From positions 979,709 through 1,043,708 of the forward strand of contig NZ_BBLY01000001.1 of assembly GCF_000971175.1 (NCBI RefSeq): a stretch of 64,000 bases of DNA, given 5' to 3'. The position numbers and the translations under genes were made by a program. The notes below the pieces were generated by a model, which was not told the DNA's origin, did not search any database, and worked only from the letters and a program-made list of their open reading frames with translations. How positions within the stretch are numbered: position 1 is the stretch's first letter; each line of letters begins with the position of its first letter. Positions 53,601 through 61,894 of this stretch are shown here, one piece after another. The stretch is from Demequina pelophila (GTDB taxonomy: Bacteria; Actinomycetota; Actinomycetes; Actinomycetales; Demequinaceae).

Positions 53601-53656
53601 ATTCGGAAGCAGCGGGCGGCGGGCGCGGGCGGGGCGGCGGGCGCAGGCGCGGGGCC

Positions 53657-55930
53657 CTACGAGCGGCTGAGGAAGTCCTCGCGCTCGGGGTCGAGCATGG
53701 AGGCGATGGCCGCGGCGAGCTCGGGGTGGGAATCCAGCGCGGGGTCCGTGTCCACCAGCGCCGTGGCCTCGCGGCGGGCCTCGTCGATGAGCGCGGCGTC
53801 GCGCACCGCCCGCAGGAGCCTCAGCGAGTTCCGTCCGCCCGACTGGGCCGCGCCCAGCACATCGCCCTCGCGGCGCAGCTCGAGGTCCTTCTCCGCCAGC
53901 ACGAAGCCGTCCGTGGTCGCCGCGAGCGCGGACAGCCGCTCGTGCGCGGTGGTGCCCTCCTCCGCGAGCGAGACGAGCAGGCACAGCGAAGGCTTGTCGC
54001 CGCGGCCCACGCGCCCGCGCAGCTGGTGCAGCTGCGAGATGCCGAAGTGCTGGGCGTCCAGCACCACCATGACGGTGGCCTCGGGGACGTCCACGCCCAC
54101 CTCGATCACCGTCGTGGACACCAGCACCGGCGCCGCACCGGACGCGAAGCGGGCCATCGCGGCGTCCTTCCGGTCCGCGGTGAGTCGACCGTGCATGGCC
54201 TCCACCTCGATGCCGGCGAGCTCGGGCCGCGCGCGCAACTGCTCGGCGACCTCCGCGACGGCGGCGAGCGGCGGTCGCGGCGGCCCGCCAGCGGTGTCGG
54301 TCGCGCCGGCGGCGGCGGCGTCGAGATCAAGGGTGCCGCCGCCGGATGCCCCGGCACCGCCGTCGGCGTCGACCGGCGTCTCCTCGGCCTCCTCCTCGGT
54401 GTCGCCGTCGATGCGCGGGCAGACCACGTAGGCGCGCCCGCCCGCCGCGACCTCCTCGCGCACGCGCGCCCAGATCCGGTCGATCCACGCGGCGTTCCCG
54501 GCCGGGACCAGGTGCGTCACGGTCTCCTGGCGGCCCGCGGGCCGCTCCCCCAGCACCGAGGTCTCGAGGTCCCCGAAGACCGTCATAGCCACGGTGCGCG
54601 GGATGGGCGTCGCGGTCATCACCAGCGTGTGCGGCACCCGCTCGCCGCGCGCCCGCAGCGCGTCGCGCTGCTCGACGCCGAAGCGGTGCTGCTCGTCGAC
54701 CACCACCAGCCCCAGGTCCGCGAACTGGACCGTCTCGCTCAGCAGCGCGTGCGTCCCGACCACGATCCCCGCGGCCCCGGAGGCCGCCTCGGCCAGCGCG
54801 AGCCGCCGCTCCTTGGACCCCTGGGACCCGGTGAGCAGCGTCACCCGCGTCGCGGCCTCCGCGGCGGTCAGCATCCCCGCGTCGGCGAGCGGCCCCAACA
54901 GGTGCCGCAGCGACCGGGCGTGCTGGGCGGCCAGCACCTCGGTGGGGGCCAGCAGCGCCGCCTGCCCGCCGGCGTCCACCACCTGCAGCATGGCGCGCAG
55001 CGCCACCACGGTCTTGCCGGAGCCCACGTCGCCCTGGAGCAGCCGCAGCATCGGAGTGTCGCGCGCGAGGTCGCCGGCCAGCGTCTCCCCCACGGACCTC
55101 TGCCCCGCGGTCAGCGCGAACGGCAGCCGGGCGTCGAGCGCGTCGACCAGCCCCCCGGCCGCCGCCGGACGAGGCACGGCCGCGAGCGCCGCGTGGTCGG
55201 CGCGCCGGCGCGCGAGCGCGGTCTGCAGGACCAGCGCCTCCTCGAAGCGCAGCCGCTCCCGGCCGCGCCGTGCATCGTCCACCGTCTCGGGAACGTGGAC
55301 CAGCCGCAGCGCCTCGAGCAGGGTGGGCAGGCCGCGCGACTCGCGCAGCGAGGCGGGCAGCGGGTCGGGGACGTCCGCCTCGGTGAGCGGGTCGAGGACC
55401 CCGCGCACGGCCTTGCCGATGCGCCAGGTGGGCATGCTCGCGACCGCCGGATAGAGCGGGATGGGGCGGGAGGCCTCGGCCAGCGCATCGTCCTCGGTGG
55501 CCGAATCGACGCCCACGATGAGGTAGTCCGGGTGCGTGAGCTGGCGGCGCCCGCGGTAGTCGCCCACCGTGCCGGTGAAAAGTCCCTGGCGGCCGGCGCG
55601 CAGCTTGTCCTCGTGCATGCGCAGCACCCCGGCGCGCTTGGCGAAGAACGTGAGCTGCAGGCTGTCGTGGCCGTCGGTGACGATCGCCTCGAGCATCGCG
55701 CCGCCGCGGGAGCACATCTGGCGCACCGTCGCGGACCTCACCTGGGCCATCACGGTGACGTGCTCGCCGATCGCCAGGTCGCCCAGCCGGGTCAGCTGGC
55801 CGGGCTCGCCGTAGCGCCGGGGGTAGTGGCGCAGCAGGTCGCCCACGGTCTCCAGGCCGAGCTTCCCGAGCGAGGCCGCGGTGCGCGTGCCCAGCACCGT
55901 CGCGAGCCTCTCGTCGAGCCGTGAGGTCAC
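53657..55930 (-). CDS. recG: ATP-dependent DNA helicase RecG
   Basis: The 757-residue helicase remodels stalled replication forks and branched DNA. It has the N-terminal wedge/OB domain (DLLRHYPRRYGEPG), Walker A GDVGSGKTVVALRA, APTEVLAAQHA, VVVDEQHRFGVEQR (DEQH box), TATPIPRT and the C-terminal QLHQLRGRVGRGD. A non-conserved acidic insertion of about 45 residues follows VCPRIDGD. Two copies of the dispersed 9-mer lie in the gene. The GTG start overlaps the DAK2 gene stop. Confidence 0.96.
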   Translation of the reverse strand: MTSRLDERLATVLGTRTAASLGKLGLETVGDLLRHYPRRYGEPGQLTRLGDLAIGEHVTVMAQVRSATVRQMCSRGGAMLEAIVTDGHDSLQLTFFAKRAGVLRMHEDKLRAGRQGLFTGTVGDYRGRRQLTHPDYLIVGVDSATEDDALAEASRPIPLYPAVASMPTWRIGKAVRGVLDPLTEADVPDPLPASLRESRGLPTLLEALRLVHVPETVDDARRGRERLRFEEALVLQTALARRRADHAALAAVPRPAAAGGLVDALDARLPFALTAGQRSVGETLAGDLARDTPMLRLLQGDVGSGKTVVALRAMLQVVDAGGQAALLAPTEVLAAQHARSLRHLLGPLADAGMLTAAEAATRVTLLTGSQGSKERRLALAEAASGAAGIVVGTHALLSETVQFADLGLVVVDEQHRFGVEQRDALRARGERVPHTLVMTATPIPRTVAMTVFGDLETSVLGERPAGRQETVTHLVPAGNAAWIDRIWARVREEVAAGGRAYVVCPRIDGDTEEEAEETPVDADGGAGASGGGTLDLDAAAAGATDTAGGPPRPPLAAVAEVAEQLRARPELAGIEVEAMHGRLTADRKDAAMARFASGAAPVLVSTTVIEVGVDVPEATVMVVLDAQHFGISQLHQLRGRVGRGDKPSLCLLVSLAEEGTTAHERLSALAATTDGFVLAEKDLELRREGDVLGAAQSGGRNSLRLLRAVRDAALIDEARREATALVDTDPALDSHPELAAAIASMLDPEREDFLSRS

Positions 55931-57450
55931 GCGCGCTCCACGCCGACGAGCAGGGGCGGCCAGGACTGCCTGCCCTCGTAGATGACCACGTCGGCGCCCG
56001 GCGCGCGCGCCTCGAGGGAGGCGCGCGCGGCCTCGCCCACGGAGTCGTCGATGCCGCGCGCGAGGATGAGCGTCACCACCTCGGTGGAGCCGTCCACCAT
56101 GCGGTCGAGGTCGTCGTCCAGGGCGTCGCCGGTGCTCTGCGCGACCGCGGTGCGCTCCACCGCATCGGTCATGAGCCCGACCACGTCCTCACCGGGCGTC
56201 GCGAGCGCCGACGCCGCGATGGCCGCGATCACCTGCGCCTCGTGCGCCGCGTCGACCACGACCAGGCGGGGCCTGCCGCGCCGGTCCGCGAGCGCCCGCG
56301 CGGCGGCGAGCAGCTCCGGCGTGCCGGCGACCACGATCGCCTCCGCACCCGAGGCGTCGCGCACCGCGCGCATGACGCCGCGCTGGCCCAGCGCCGCGGG
56401 GTCGGGGACCACCAGCACCACCGCGCCGGCGTCGGCCAGCGGCTCGGCGAGCCCGGGGCACGTGGTGAGCGCGACCACGCCGGTCGCGGTGCGGTCGGGG
56501 AAGCTCGACATGGCGATCGAGCGGACGATGACCTGGCGCGCGTGCACCTCCGACGCCACCATGACGGCACGGTGGGACTCGTCGGTGTGGACGTGCGCGT
56601 GGAGCACGCCGTGGCCGGCGTTGACGGCGACCGAGTCGCCGATCGCCTCGAGATCCCGCGCGACGCTCGCCCGCAGCTCGTCCGTGTCGACGTCCTCGGC
56701 GGGCTCGGCGACGAACATCACCTCGTACGCGCCGCCGTTCGGATCGCCGTGGCCCAGCCTGCCGGGCGAGGTCACGCGGTGGCCGCGGCCGGGCAGCTCC
56801 CACTGGACCTCGGGGGACGCCGCGAGCGCGTCCGCGCCGGCGATGGTCTCCGCGAGCATCTCGAGCTGCAGCACCAGCGCGGCGGCGCCCGCGTCCACGA
56901 CGCCCGCCTCGCGCGCGCTGGGCAGTTGCTCCTGGGTGCGGCGCAACTCCGCCCGCGCGCCCTCGACCGCGGCGACGATGACGGCCTCGCGCGCCCCGCC
57001 CGTCGCGGAGACGTCCGTGGCGGACCGCGCCGCCGACCGCGCGACGGTCAGGATGGTGCCCTCCACCGGCGTGCTCACCGCCGAGTACGCCGCCTGCGCC
57101 GCGTGCGCGAGCGCCTGCGCGATCGCGTGCGCGTCGACCGCGTCGAGACCGCCGCGCTCGTCGATCACCCGCAGGAACGAGGACAGGTACTGGCTCACGA
57201 TCACGCCCGAGTTGCCGCGCGCGCCCAGCAGGGCCCCGCGCGCGAAGGCCGCGACCACGTCGCGATGCGAGGCGTCGCGCGGCAGGCGCGCGATCGCCCT
57301 GTTGCCCTCCTGCAAGGTGAGGTAGACGTTGGTGCCCGTGTCCGCATCGGCCACCGGAAAGACGTTGATCTGATCGAGAGTGCCGCGCGAGCGCTTCATC
57401 GCGTCGAGGCCGGACCCCAGCCACCGGCGCAGCGCATGCGCTTCGCTCAC
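55927..57450 (-). CDS. DAK2 domain-containing protein (YloV/FakA-like)
   Basis: The 507-residue protein has an N-terminal DAK2 (DhaL-like) domain with [18 protein letters not shown], which holds the Mg-binding aspartates, and [14 protein letters not shown], then a long middle domain and a C-terminal DegV-like half ending [14 protein letters not shown]. FakA-like proteins phosphorylate fatty acids together with a FakB carrier; actinobacterial members upstream of recG are less well known. The GTG at 57450 follows GGAGGT at correct spacing; a GTG two codons earlier overlaps the RBS. Confidence 0.92.
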   Translation of the reverse strand: MSEAHALRRWLGSGLDAMKRSRGTLDQINVFPVADADTGTNVYLTLQEGNRAIARLPRDASHRDVVAAFARGALLGARGNSGVIVSQYLSSFLRVIDERGGLDAVDAHAIAQALAHAAQAAYSAVSTPVEGTILTVARSAARSATDVSATGGAREAVIVAAVEGARAELRRTQEQLPSAREAGVVDAGAAALVLQLEMLAETIAGADALAASPEVQWELPGRGHRVTSPGRLGHGDPNGGAYEVMFVAEPAEDVDTDELRASVARDLEAIGDSVAVNAGHGVLHAHVHTDESHRAVMVASEVHARQVIVRSIAMSSFPDRTATGVVALTTCPGLAEPLADAGAVVLVVPDPAALGQRGVMRAVRDASGAEAIVVAGTPELLAAARALADRRGRPRLVVVDAAHEAQVIAAIAASALATPGEDVVGLMTDAVERTAVAQSTGDALDDDLDRMVDGSTEVVTLILARGIDDSVGEAARASLEARAPGADVVIYEGRQSWPPLLVGVERA

Positions 57451-57563
57451 GGTCACCTCCGGTCCACGCCGCCTGCGGTCCCGGACGGCCCTCGTATTAT
57501 GGTCACACGACGCACCGACACCGCCGGGCCCGCCCCTGCATCGTCGCGCGCGACCCGCCGCGT

Positions 57564-57593
57564 TTGCCGGGTCCGCGCCTTGTCGGTTACTCT
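57564..57593 (+). promoter_or_regulatory. Putative promoter of rpmB
   Basis: TTGCCG (57564-57569) and TACTCT (57588-57593) are 18 bp apart, about 80 nt before the rpmB start. TATTATG at 57494-57500 nearby may serve the leftward DAK2-recG operon. Confidence 0.45.
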
Positions 57594-57674
57594 AGTGCGG
57601 TTGCCCGATCATCCGGGCCCCACAACTTTGGCAGGTCGAGTGGTCGATCTGCGCCCAACACTAGGAGAACTATC

Positions 57675-57866
57675 GTGGCTGCCAATTGCGACGTCTGCGG
57701 CAAGGGACCGTCCTTCGGTCACAGCATCTCGCACTCGCACCGCCGCACCAAGCGTCGCTGGAACCCGAACATCCAGCGCGTTCGTGCCGTGGTGTCGGGT
57801 GCCCCCAAGCGTGTGAACGTGTGCACCTCGTGCCTCAAGGCCGGCAAGGTTCAGCGCGCCATCTGA
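57675..57866 (+). CDS. rpmB: 50S ribosomal protein L28
   Basis: The 63-residue L28 begins [20 protein letters not shown] and ends [14 protein letters not shown], so it is a zinc-binding (four-cysteine) form. The GTG follows AGGAGAA. It is divergent from the DAK2 gene and followed by a strong terminator. Confidence 0.97.
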   Translation: MAANCDVCGKGPSFGHSISHSHRRTKRRWNPNIQRVRAVVSGAPKRVNVCTSCLKAGKVQRAI

Positions 57867-57895
57867 TCGCGCACGGGGCCTGACCCCGTGACCTG

Positions 57896-57927
57896 AAAAG
57901 GCGGGTACCGCGTGGTACCCGCCTTTT
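57896..57927. terminator. Hairpin terminator after rpmB
   Basis: A perfect 14-bp stem, AAAAGGCGGGTACC with GGTACCCGCCTTTT, around a GCGT loop, with a short T run. The A run on the other side makes it usable in both directions. Confidence 0.9.
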
Positions 57928-57943
57928 CGCGCGCCCGCGTCCT

Positions 57944-58040
57944 GGACACTGCGCACGGATTCGAGTCCGACACGCCGTTCCCGGGGACGATGCGCGGCCT
58001 CCTCACCGGCGCGTCGCGCCTCATTCCGTGCGGAGCGTCC
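57944..58040. repeat. 97-nt intergenic palindromic repeat, copy 2 (GACACGCCG family)
   Basis: GGACACTGCGCACGGA pairs with TCCGTGCGGAGCGTCC at 14 of 16 positions, and the inner CCGACACGCCG with CGGCGCGTCGC at 9 of 11. It aligns without gaps to the copy at 24348. The loop contains one dispersed 9-mer. It lies between rpmB and the convergent thiL. Confidence 0.85.
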
Positions 58041-58075
58041 GCGGGGGCCGCGGGGGCCGCGGGGGCCGGGCCGGG

Positions 58076-59017
58076 TCAGCCGCCGAAGTGGTCCCAGCCC
58101 TGCGCGGTCGGGACCTCACCGTCCACGCGGACACCGGCGAAGGCGTCCGTGGTGCGGCCAACCACGGTCCAGCCCGCCGGCACCGCGCCCTCGGACGGCA
58201 GGACCGCGAGCATGTGGTGGTCCTCTCCCCCGGTCAGCGCCCACGCGGTCGCGTCCCCGTCGAGCGCGGCGGCCACGCCGTCCAGCGCCGGCAGCCGCGG
58301 CACGGACACCGCGTCGATCTCGATCCCGACCTCGGACGCCCGGGCGAGGCGGCCCGCGTCGCGCACCAGCCCGTCGGACACGTCCATGAGCGCGGTGGCC
58401 CCGTGCAGCGCGGCCTCGAGACCGGCGCCGATGCGCGGGCGGGGTCGCAGGAACAGCCCCACCGTCTCCTCGTCGACCAACTTGCCGGCGGACAGCTGCG
58501 CGAGCCCCGCCGCGGCCGACCCGAGCGGCCCGGACACGGCCACGACCTGGCCGGGCAGCGCATCGGCCCGGGTCACGGGCTCCATACCGTGGGTCTCGCC
58601 CAGGACGGTGACCGAGATGGAGATCTGGCGGGACGCGGACAGGTCCCCGCCGACCACGCCGACGCCGTGGGGCTCGCAGGCCTCGCGCAGGCCGTCGGCG
58701 AACCGCAGCACCCAGTCGGCCTCGAGGGCGGGCGGGGCGGCGAGCGTGATCTGGAGCGCCGTGGGGACGGCGCCCATGGCGTCGATGTCCGCGAGGTTCT
58801 GCATCGCGGCGCGCCAGCCCACGTCCTCCGGGCTGGACCAGTCGAGGCGGAAGTGGTGGTCCTCGAGCAGCACGTCCGAGCTCACCACCAGGTCGCCGTC
58901 GACCGCGACGACGGCGGCGTCGTCTCCGGGGCCCAGGATCTCCGCGTCGGTGGTGGGAAGCCGCGGGGCGAACGCCGCGATGAGGGCGTCCTCCCCCATG
59001 TCGCCGATGGTCATCAT
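58076..59017 (-). CDS. thiL: Thiamine-phosphate kinase
   Basis: The 313-residue ATP-dependent kinase makes thiamine diphosphate, the active cofactor. Conserved segments are IGDMGEDALIAAF, GPGDDAAVV (metal and nucleotide site), GWRAAMQNLADIDAMGA, GVVGGDLSAS and LMDVSDGLVRDAGRLA. The second ATG is equally possible; 59017 is chosen because TAGGCT lies exactly 7 nt upstream, suggesting a leaderless mRNA. Its family neighbours rpmB, recG and DUF3515 are all nearby. Confidence 0.94.
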   Translation of the reverse strand: MMTIGDMGEDALIAAFAPRLPTTDAEILGPGDDAAVVAVDGDLVVSSDVLLEDHHFRLDWSSPEDVGWRAAMQNLADIDAMGAVPTALQITLAAPPALEADWVLRFADGLREACEPHGVGVVGGDLSASRQISISVTVLGETHGMEPVTRADALPGQVVAVSGPLGSAAAGLAQLSAGKLVDEETVGLFLRPRPRIGAGLEAALHGATALMDVSDGLVRDAGRLARASEVGIEIDAVSVPRLPALDGVAAALDGDATAWALTGGEDHHMLAVLPSEGAVPAGWTVVGRTTDAFAGVRVDGEVPTAQGWDHFGG

Positions 59018-59024
59018 GCGCGCA

Positions 59025-59030
59025 AGCCTA
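59025..59030 (-). promoter_or_regulatory. Putative leaderless -10 hexamer (thiL)
   Basis: TAGGCT lies 7 nt before the first ATG on the minus strand. Confidence 0.45.
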
Positions 59031-59065
59031 GGCGCGCCCGGGCCGGGACCCGGTCGCGTCCGTGC

Positions 59066-60040
59066 TCACGCCACCTGCAGCACCACCTTCCCGGCCACGT
59101 GCTGCGCCTCGAGCGCCGCGAACGCCTCCGCGGACCGTTCGAGCGGGTAGGTCTCCTGCACCACGGGGTGCAGTCGGCCCTCCGCCATCCAGGCCGCGAC
59201 GCGAGTGAGATTCTCGTGCGACGGCTCGGTGCCCACGACCACCACACGCCGGCGCGCGACCGGCGCGACCGCCTTGGCGGAAAAGATCGCCCACGCGGGC
59301 CCCAGCAGCGGCCCGCCGCCCAGCCCGCCGGCCGCCAGGTACACCCCGTCGGGCTCGATGATCCGCTTGAGCCTGGTGAGCCTGGTGGTGCCCACCGTGT
59401 CGTAGACCACGTCGAAGGTCTCGCCGCAGTCGAGCACGCTCTCGCGCGTGTAGTCGATGACGCGGTCCGCGCCCAGGTCGCGCAGCATCGCGGCGTTGCT
59501 CCCCGAGCACACCGCGACCACGCGGCTCGCGCCCAGGACGCGCGCGACCTGCACGGCCAGGTGGCCCACGCCTCCCGACGCGCCGATGACCAGCACGCGC
59601 CTGCCCTCGCATCCACCGCCGTCCTCGAGCCCCCCGAGCGCCGTGATGGCGCCGATGGGGATCGCGGCGGCGTCCGCATCGGACACCGCGTCCGGGATGC
59701 GAGCGACCCTGGAGGCCTTCGCGATCGCGTACTCGGCGCAGGCGCCGAAGCCCAGGAAGCCGAAGGCGCGGTCGCCCACCTCCCAGCCGTCGACGCCGGG
59801 GCCGAGCGCGTCGATCTCGCCCGCCGCATCGGCCCCCACGACCCGCTCGCCGGGGGTGAACAGTCCGTAGGAGAAGCGCGCGAGCCACGGGTCGCCGCGG
59901 TAGATGTGCCAGTCCCAGGGGTTCAGCCCGGAGTCGCGGACGCGGATGCGCACCTCGCCCTCGCCGGGCTCCGGGACCGGGATGTCACGGAGCTCGTGCG
60001 TCTCCGGCCCACCGTACGAGTGATAGGTCACTGCCTTCAT
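59066..60040 (-). CDS. Zinc-free MDR-family NAD(P)H:quinone reductase-like oxidoreductase, copy 2
   Basis: The 324-residue medium-chain reductase has the GroES-like domain (MKAVTYHSYGGPETHELRDI, NPWDWHIYRGDP) and Rossmann domain VLVIGASGGVGHLAVQVA. The catalytic zinc ligands of alcohol dehydrogenases are absent, placing it with quinone reductases and reticulon-4-interacting-protein-like enzymes. Its ATG overlaps the stop of a paralogue (ATGA). The DYTRES motif is shared with that neighbour. Natural substrate unknown. Confidence 0.9.
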   Translation of the reverse strand: MKAVTYHSYGGPETHELRDIPVPEPGEGEVRIRVRDSGLNPWDWHIYRGDPWLARFSYGLFTPGERVVGADAAGEIDALGPGVDGWEVGDRAFGFLGFGACAEYAIAKASRVARIPDAVSDADAAAIPIGAITALGGLEDGGGCEGRRVLVIGASGGVGHLAVQVARVLGASRVVAVCSGSNAAMLRDLGADRVIDYTRESVLDCGETFDVVYDTVGTTRLTRLKRIIEPDGVYLAAGGLGGGPLLGPAWAIFSAKAVAPVARRRVVVVGTEPSHENLTRVAAWMAEGRLHPVVQETYPLERSAEAFAALEAQHVAGKVVLQVA

Positions 60041-61056
60041 GGTGTCACCACCACCTTTCCTGCGGCGTGGTGTCCGGCCACGCGGTCGAGTGCTGCGGAG
60101 GCCTCCGTCAGCGCGAAGACGGTGTCGAGGTGCGGGCGCAGCGTGCCCGCCGCCACCATCGAGGCGAGCGACTCGAGGTCCTCGCGATGCGGCGCCGAGA
60201 CGAAGGTCGTGACGCGTCTGCCCCGGGTCACCAGGTTGATCCACTGAGCCTTGGCGACCCGGGTCATCGGTCCGCCGTCGGGTCCGGGGACGCCCGAGTT
60301 GGGCAGCAGGGTGCCGCCGTCCGCGACGAGCGCGAGCATCTCCCGGATGCGGTGATTGCCCACGTTGTCGAAGACCAGGTCGAAGCGTTCGCCCAGGTCG
60401 AGCAGCGACTCGCGCGTGTAGTCCACGACGCGGTACGCGCCCAGGTCGCGCACCCAGTCGACGTTGCGCGTCGAGCACACGGCGGTGACATGCGCACCGC
60501 GCGCGGCCGCGAGCTGCACGGCGAGGTGGCCGATGCCCCCGGAGGCGCCGTTGACGAGCACCCGGGCGCCGGACTCCAGGCCCCCGGGCTTCGCGCCCAC
60601 GGGCTCCAGGCCCCCGGCCCGCAACCCGTGGAGCGCGGCGAGCCCCGCCATGCCCACCGCCGCGGCGTGCTCGGGCGGGACCGCGTCGGGAAGCCTCGCG
60701 AGCCGCGCGGCCGTCGCCGTCGCGTACTGCGCCAGCGACCCGCGTGCCGCGCCGAACACCCGGTCGCCCCGGCTCAGCCCCACGACCGAGGCGCCCACCT
60801 CCATGACGGTGCCCGCCGCATCGGACCCCCGGACGGGGTTCCGGGGCCGCCGGAGCCCGGAGCCGAGCCGCAGCACCCGCGGGACGCCGCGCATGAGGAA
60901 CACGTCGGCCGGGTTGATCGCCGCCGCCTCGACGTGGATGAGCACGTCCTTGGGTCCGGGCGCAGGAACGGGAATCCGGCCGGTGGAGATCGTCTCGGCG
61001 CCGCCGTACTCGTGTTGGATGGCCGCGATCATCAGGGTGTCGGTGGCGTCGGTCAT
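60037..61056 (-). CDS. Zinc-free MDR-family NAD(P)H:quinone reductase-like oxidoreductase, copy 1
   Basis: The 339-residue paralogue begins IAAIQHEYGGAETISTGRIP and carries NPADVFLMRG, VLVNGASGGIGHLAVQLAA and RVVDYTRESLLDLGERFDLVFDNVGNH (outline). A Gly/Pro-rich insertion GGLEPVGAKPGGLESG before the Rossmann motif is encoded by a 14-bp direct repeat (60574-60587 and 60604-60617). It precedes its copy in one operon, with no clear RBS seen before the ATG. Confidence 0.9.
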   Translation of the reverse strand: MTDATDTLMIAAIQHEYGGAETISTGRIPVPAPGPKDVLIHVEAAAINPADVFLMRGVPRVLRLGSGLRRPRNPVRGSDAAGTVMEVGASVVGLSRGDRVFGAARGSLAQYATATAARLARLPDAVPPEHAAAVGMAGLAALHGLRAGGLEPVGAKPGGLESGARVLVNGASGGIGHLAVQLAAARGAHVTAVCSTRNVDWVRDLGAYRVVDYTRESLLDLGERFDLVFDNVGNHRIREMLALVADGGTLLPNSGVPGPDGGPMTRVAKAQWINLVTRGRRVTTFVSAPHREDLESLASMVAAGTLRPHLDTVFALTEASAALDRVAGHHAAGKVVVTP

Positions 61057-61141
61057 GGCGTCGCCGCCCGGCGCGCCGAGAGCGCGCGATGGTTGCTGAA
61101 GAACTGCATGACTCCCCCTCCCCGCCCGTGGCGGGCGGGTA

Positions 61142-61366
61142 TCAGGCGGCGTCCTCGGGGTATTGGAAGACGTCGTCCAGCGGCACCTCGAAGGCCCGCG
61201 CGATCTGGAACGCCATCTCGAGCGACGGGCTGTAACGGCCCTGCTCGATGGCGATGACCGTCTGGCGGGTGACGCCGATGCGCTCCGCCAGCTCGGCCTG
61301 GGTCATCTCCCCGTGCGCGAAGCGCAGCGCGCGGATGGAGTTCATGACCTTGGTGGAACGGGCCAT
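61142..61366 (-). CDS. Small XRE-family transcriptional regulator
   Basis: A 74-residue Cro/CI-like repressor, essentially one helix-turn-helix: IRALRFAHGEMTQAELAERIGVTRQTVIAIEQGRYSPSLEMAF (outline), ending PLDDVFQYPEDAA. Such short regulators usually accompany a membrane protein of unknown function, as here. The ATG overlaps the stop of that gene by one base. It probably binds the TTGACA-rich dyads upstream of the pair. Confidence 0.92.
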   Translation of the reverse strand: MARSTKVMNSIRALRFAHGEMTQAELAERIGVTRQTVIAIEQGRYSPSLEMAFQIARAFEVPLDDVFQYPEDAA

Positions 61367-61812
61367 CACATGCCCGTCCGGTAGGCGTGGGCCCGGGAGC
61401 CCGCGGCGATGATGCCCGCGAGCAGGCCCGCGAGGAACAGGGTGTTGGCGACCCAGAACGGGTCGAGGTCGAGCATGAGCTCGATGGTCGCGGCGAGGCC
61501 TCCCACCGAGGCCATCGTGTACGCGCGGGAGTTGCCCAGCCGCTCGATGTCGCGGTCGCGCACGTCGCCTTCCTCGAACTGGGCCTTCTCCCCCGCCATC
61601 TCGGCGTTCACGGCAGTGGCGATCGCCGAGGCGATCGTGCCCAGGATGATGAACACGATGAGCGAGCCCCAGGCCCACAGCATCGGGGTGATCCAGCCGA
61701 TCTGCGCGACCGGCCGGTCCGCGGCCTGCGTGAGGACGACCGTGAAATACACGAGTCCCACGAGCGGGAACACGACGAGGGACGCCCAGACGGTGCGCTC
61801 GGTCATGGTCAT
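61366..61812 (-). CDS. Four-helix membrane protein paired with the XRE regulator (DUF2178-like)
   Basis: The 148-residue protein has four hydrophobic helices: WASLVVFPLVGLVYFTVVLT, PMLWAWGSLIVFIILGTIAS, a helix after a polar AEMAGEKAQFEEGDVRDRDIERLGN loop, and FWVANTLFLAGLLAGIIAAG. The ATG at 61812 has GGAGG six nt upstream. Homologous pairs of such a protein with a YozG-like regulator occur in many actinobacteria and firmicutes. Function unknown. A TTGACA promoter with overlapping dyads lies directly upstream. Confidence 0.8.
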   Translation of the reverse strand: MTMTERTVWASLVVFPLVGLVYFTVVLTQAADRPVAQIGWITPMLWAWGSLIVFIILGTIASAIATAVNAEMAGEKAQFEEGDVRDRDIERLGNSRAYTMASVGGLAATIELMLDLDPFWVANTLFLAGLLAGIIAAGSRAHAYRTGM

Positions 61813-61824
61813 CGCGGCCTCCCA

Positions 61825-61888
61825 TGTCAAGGGAACTTGACATCTCCAAGGTAAGACCGCCTTGACATGCTGTCAAAGGTTCTTGACA
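61825..61888 (-). promoter_or_regulatory. Promoter and operator array of the membrane protein-XRE operon
   Basis: On the minus strand TTGACA (61876-61871) and TACCTT (61853-61848) are 17 bp apart. Dyads TTGACA-N3-TGTCAA (61862-61876) and TGTCAAG-N4-CTTGACA (61825-61842) overlap the -35 and the start region, and a further TTGACA lies at 61883-61888. This looks like an autoregulatory operator. Confidence 0.6.
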
Positions 61889-61894
61889 TGAACC

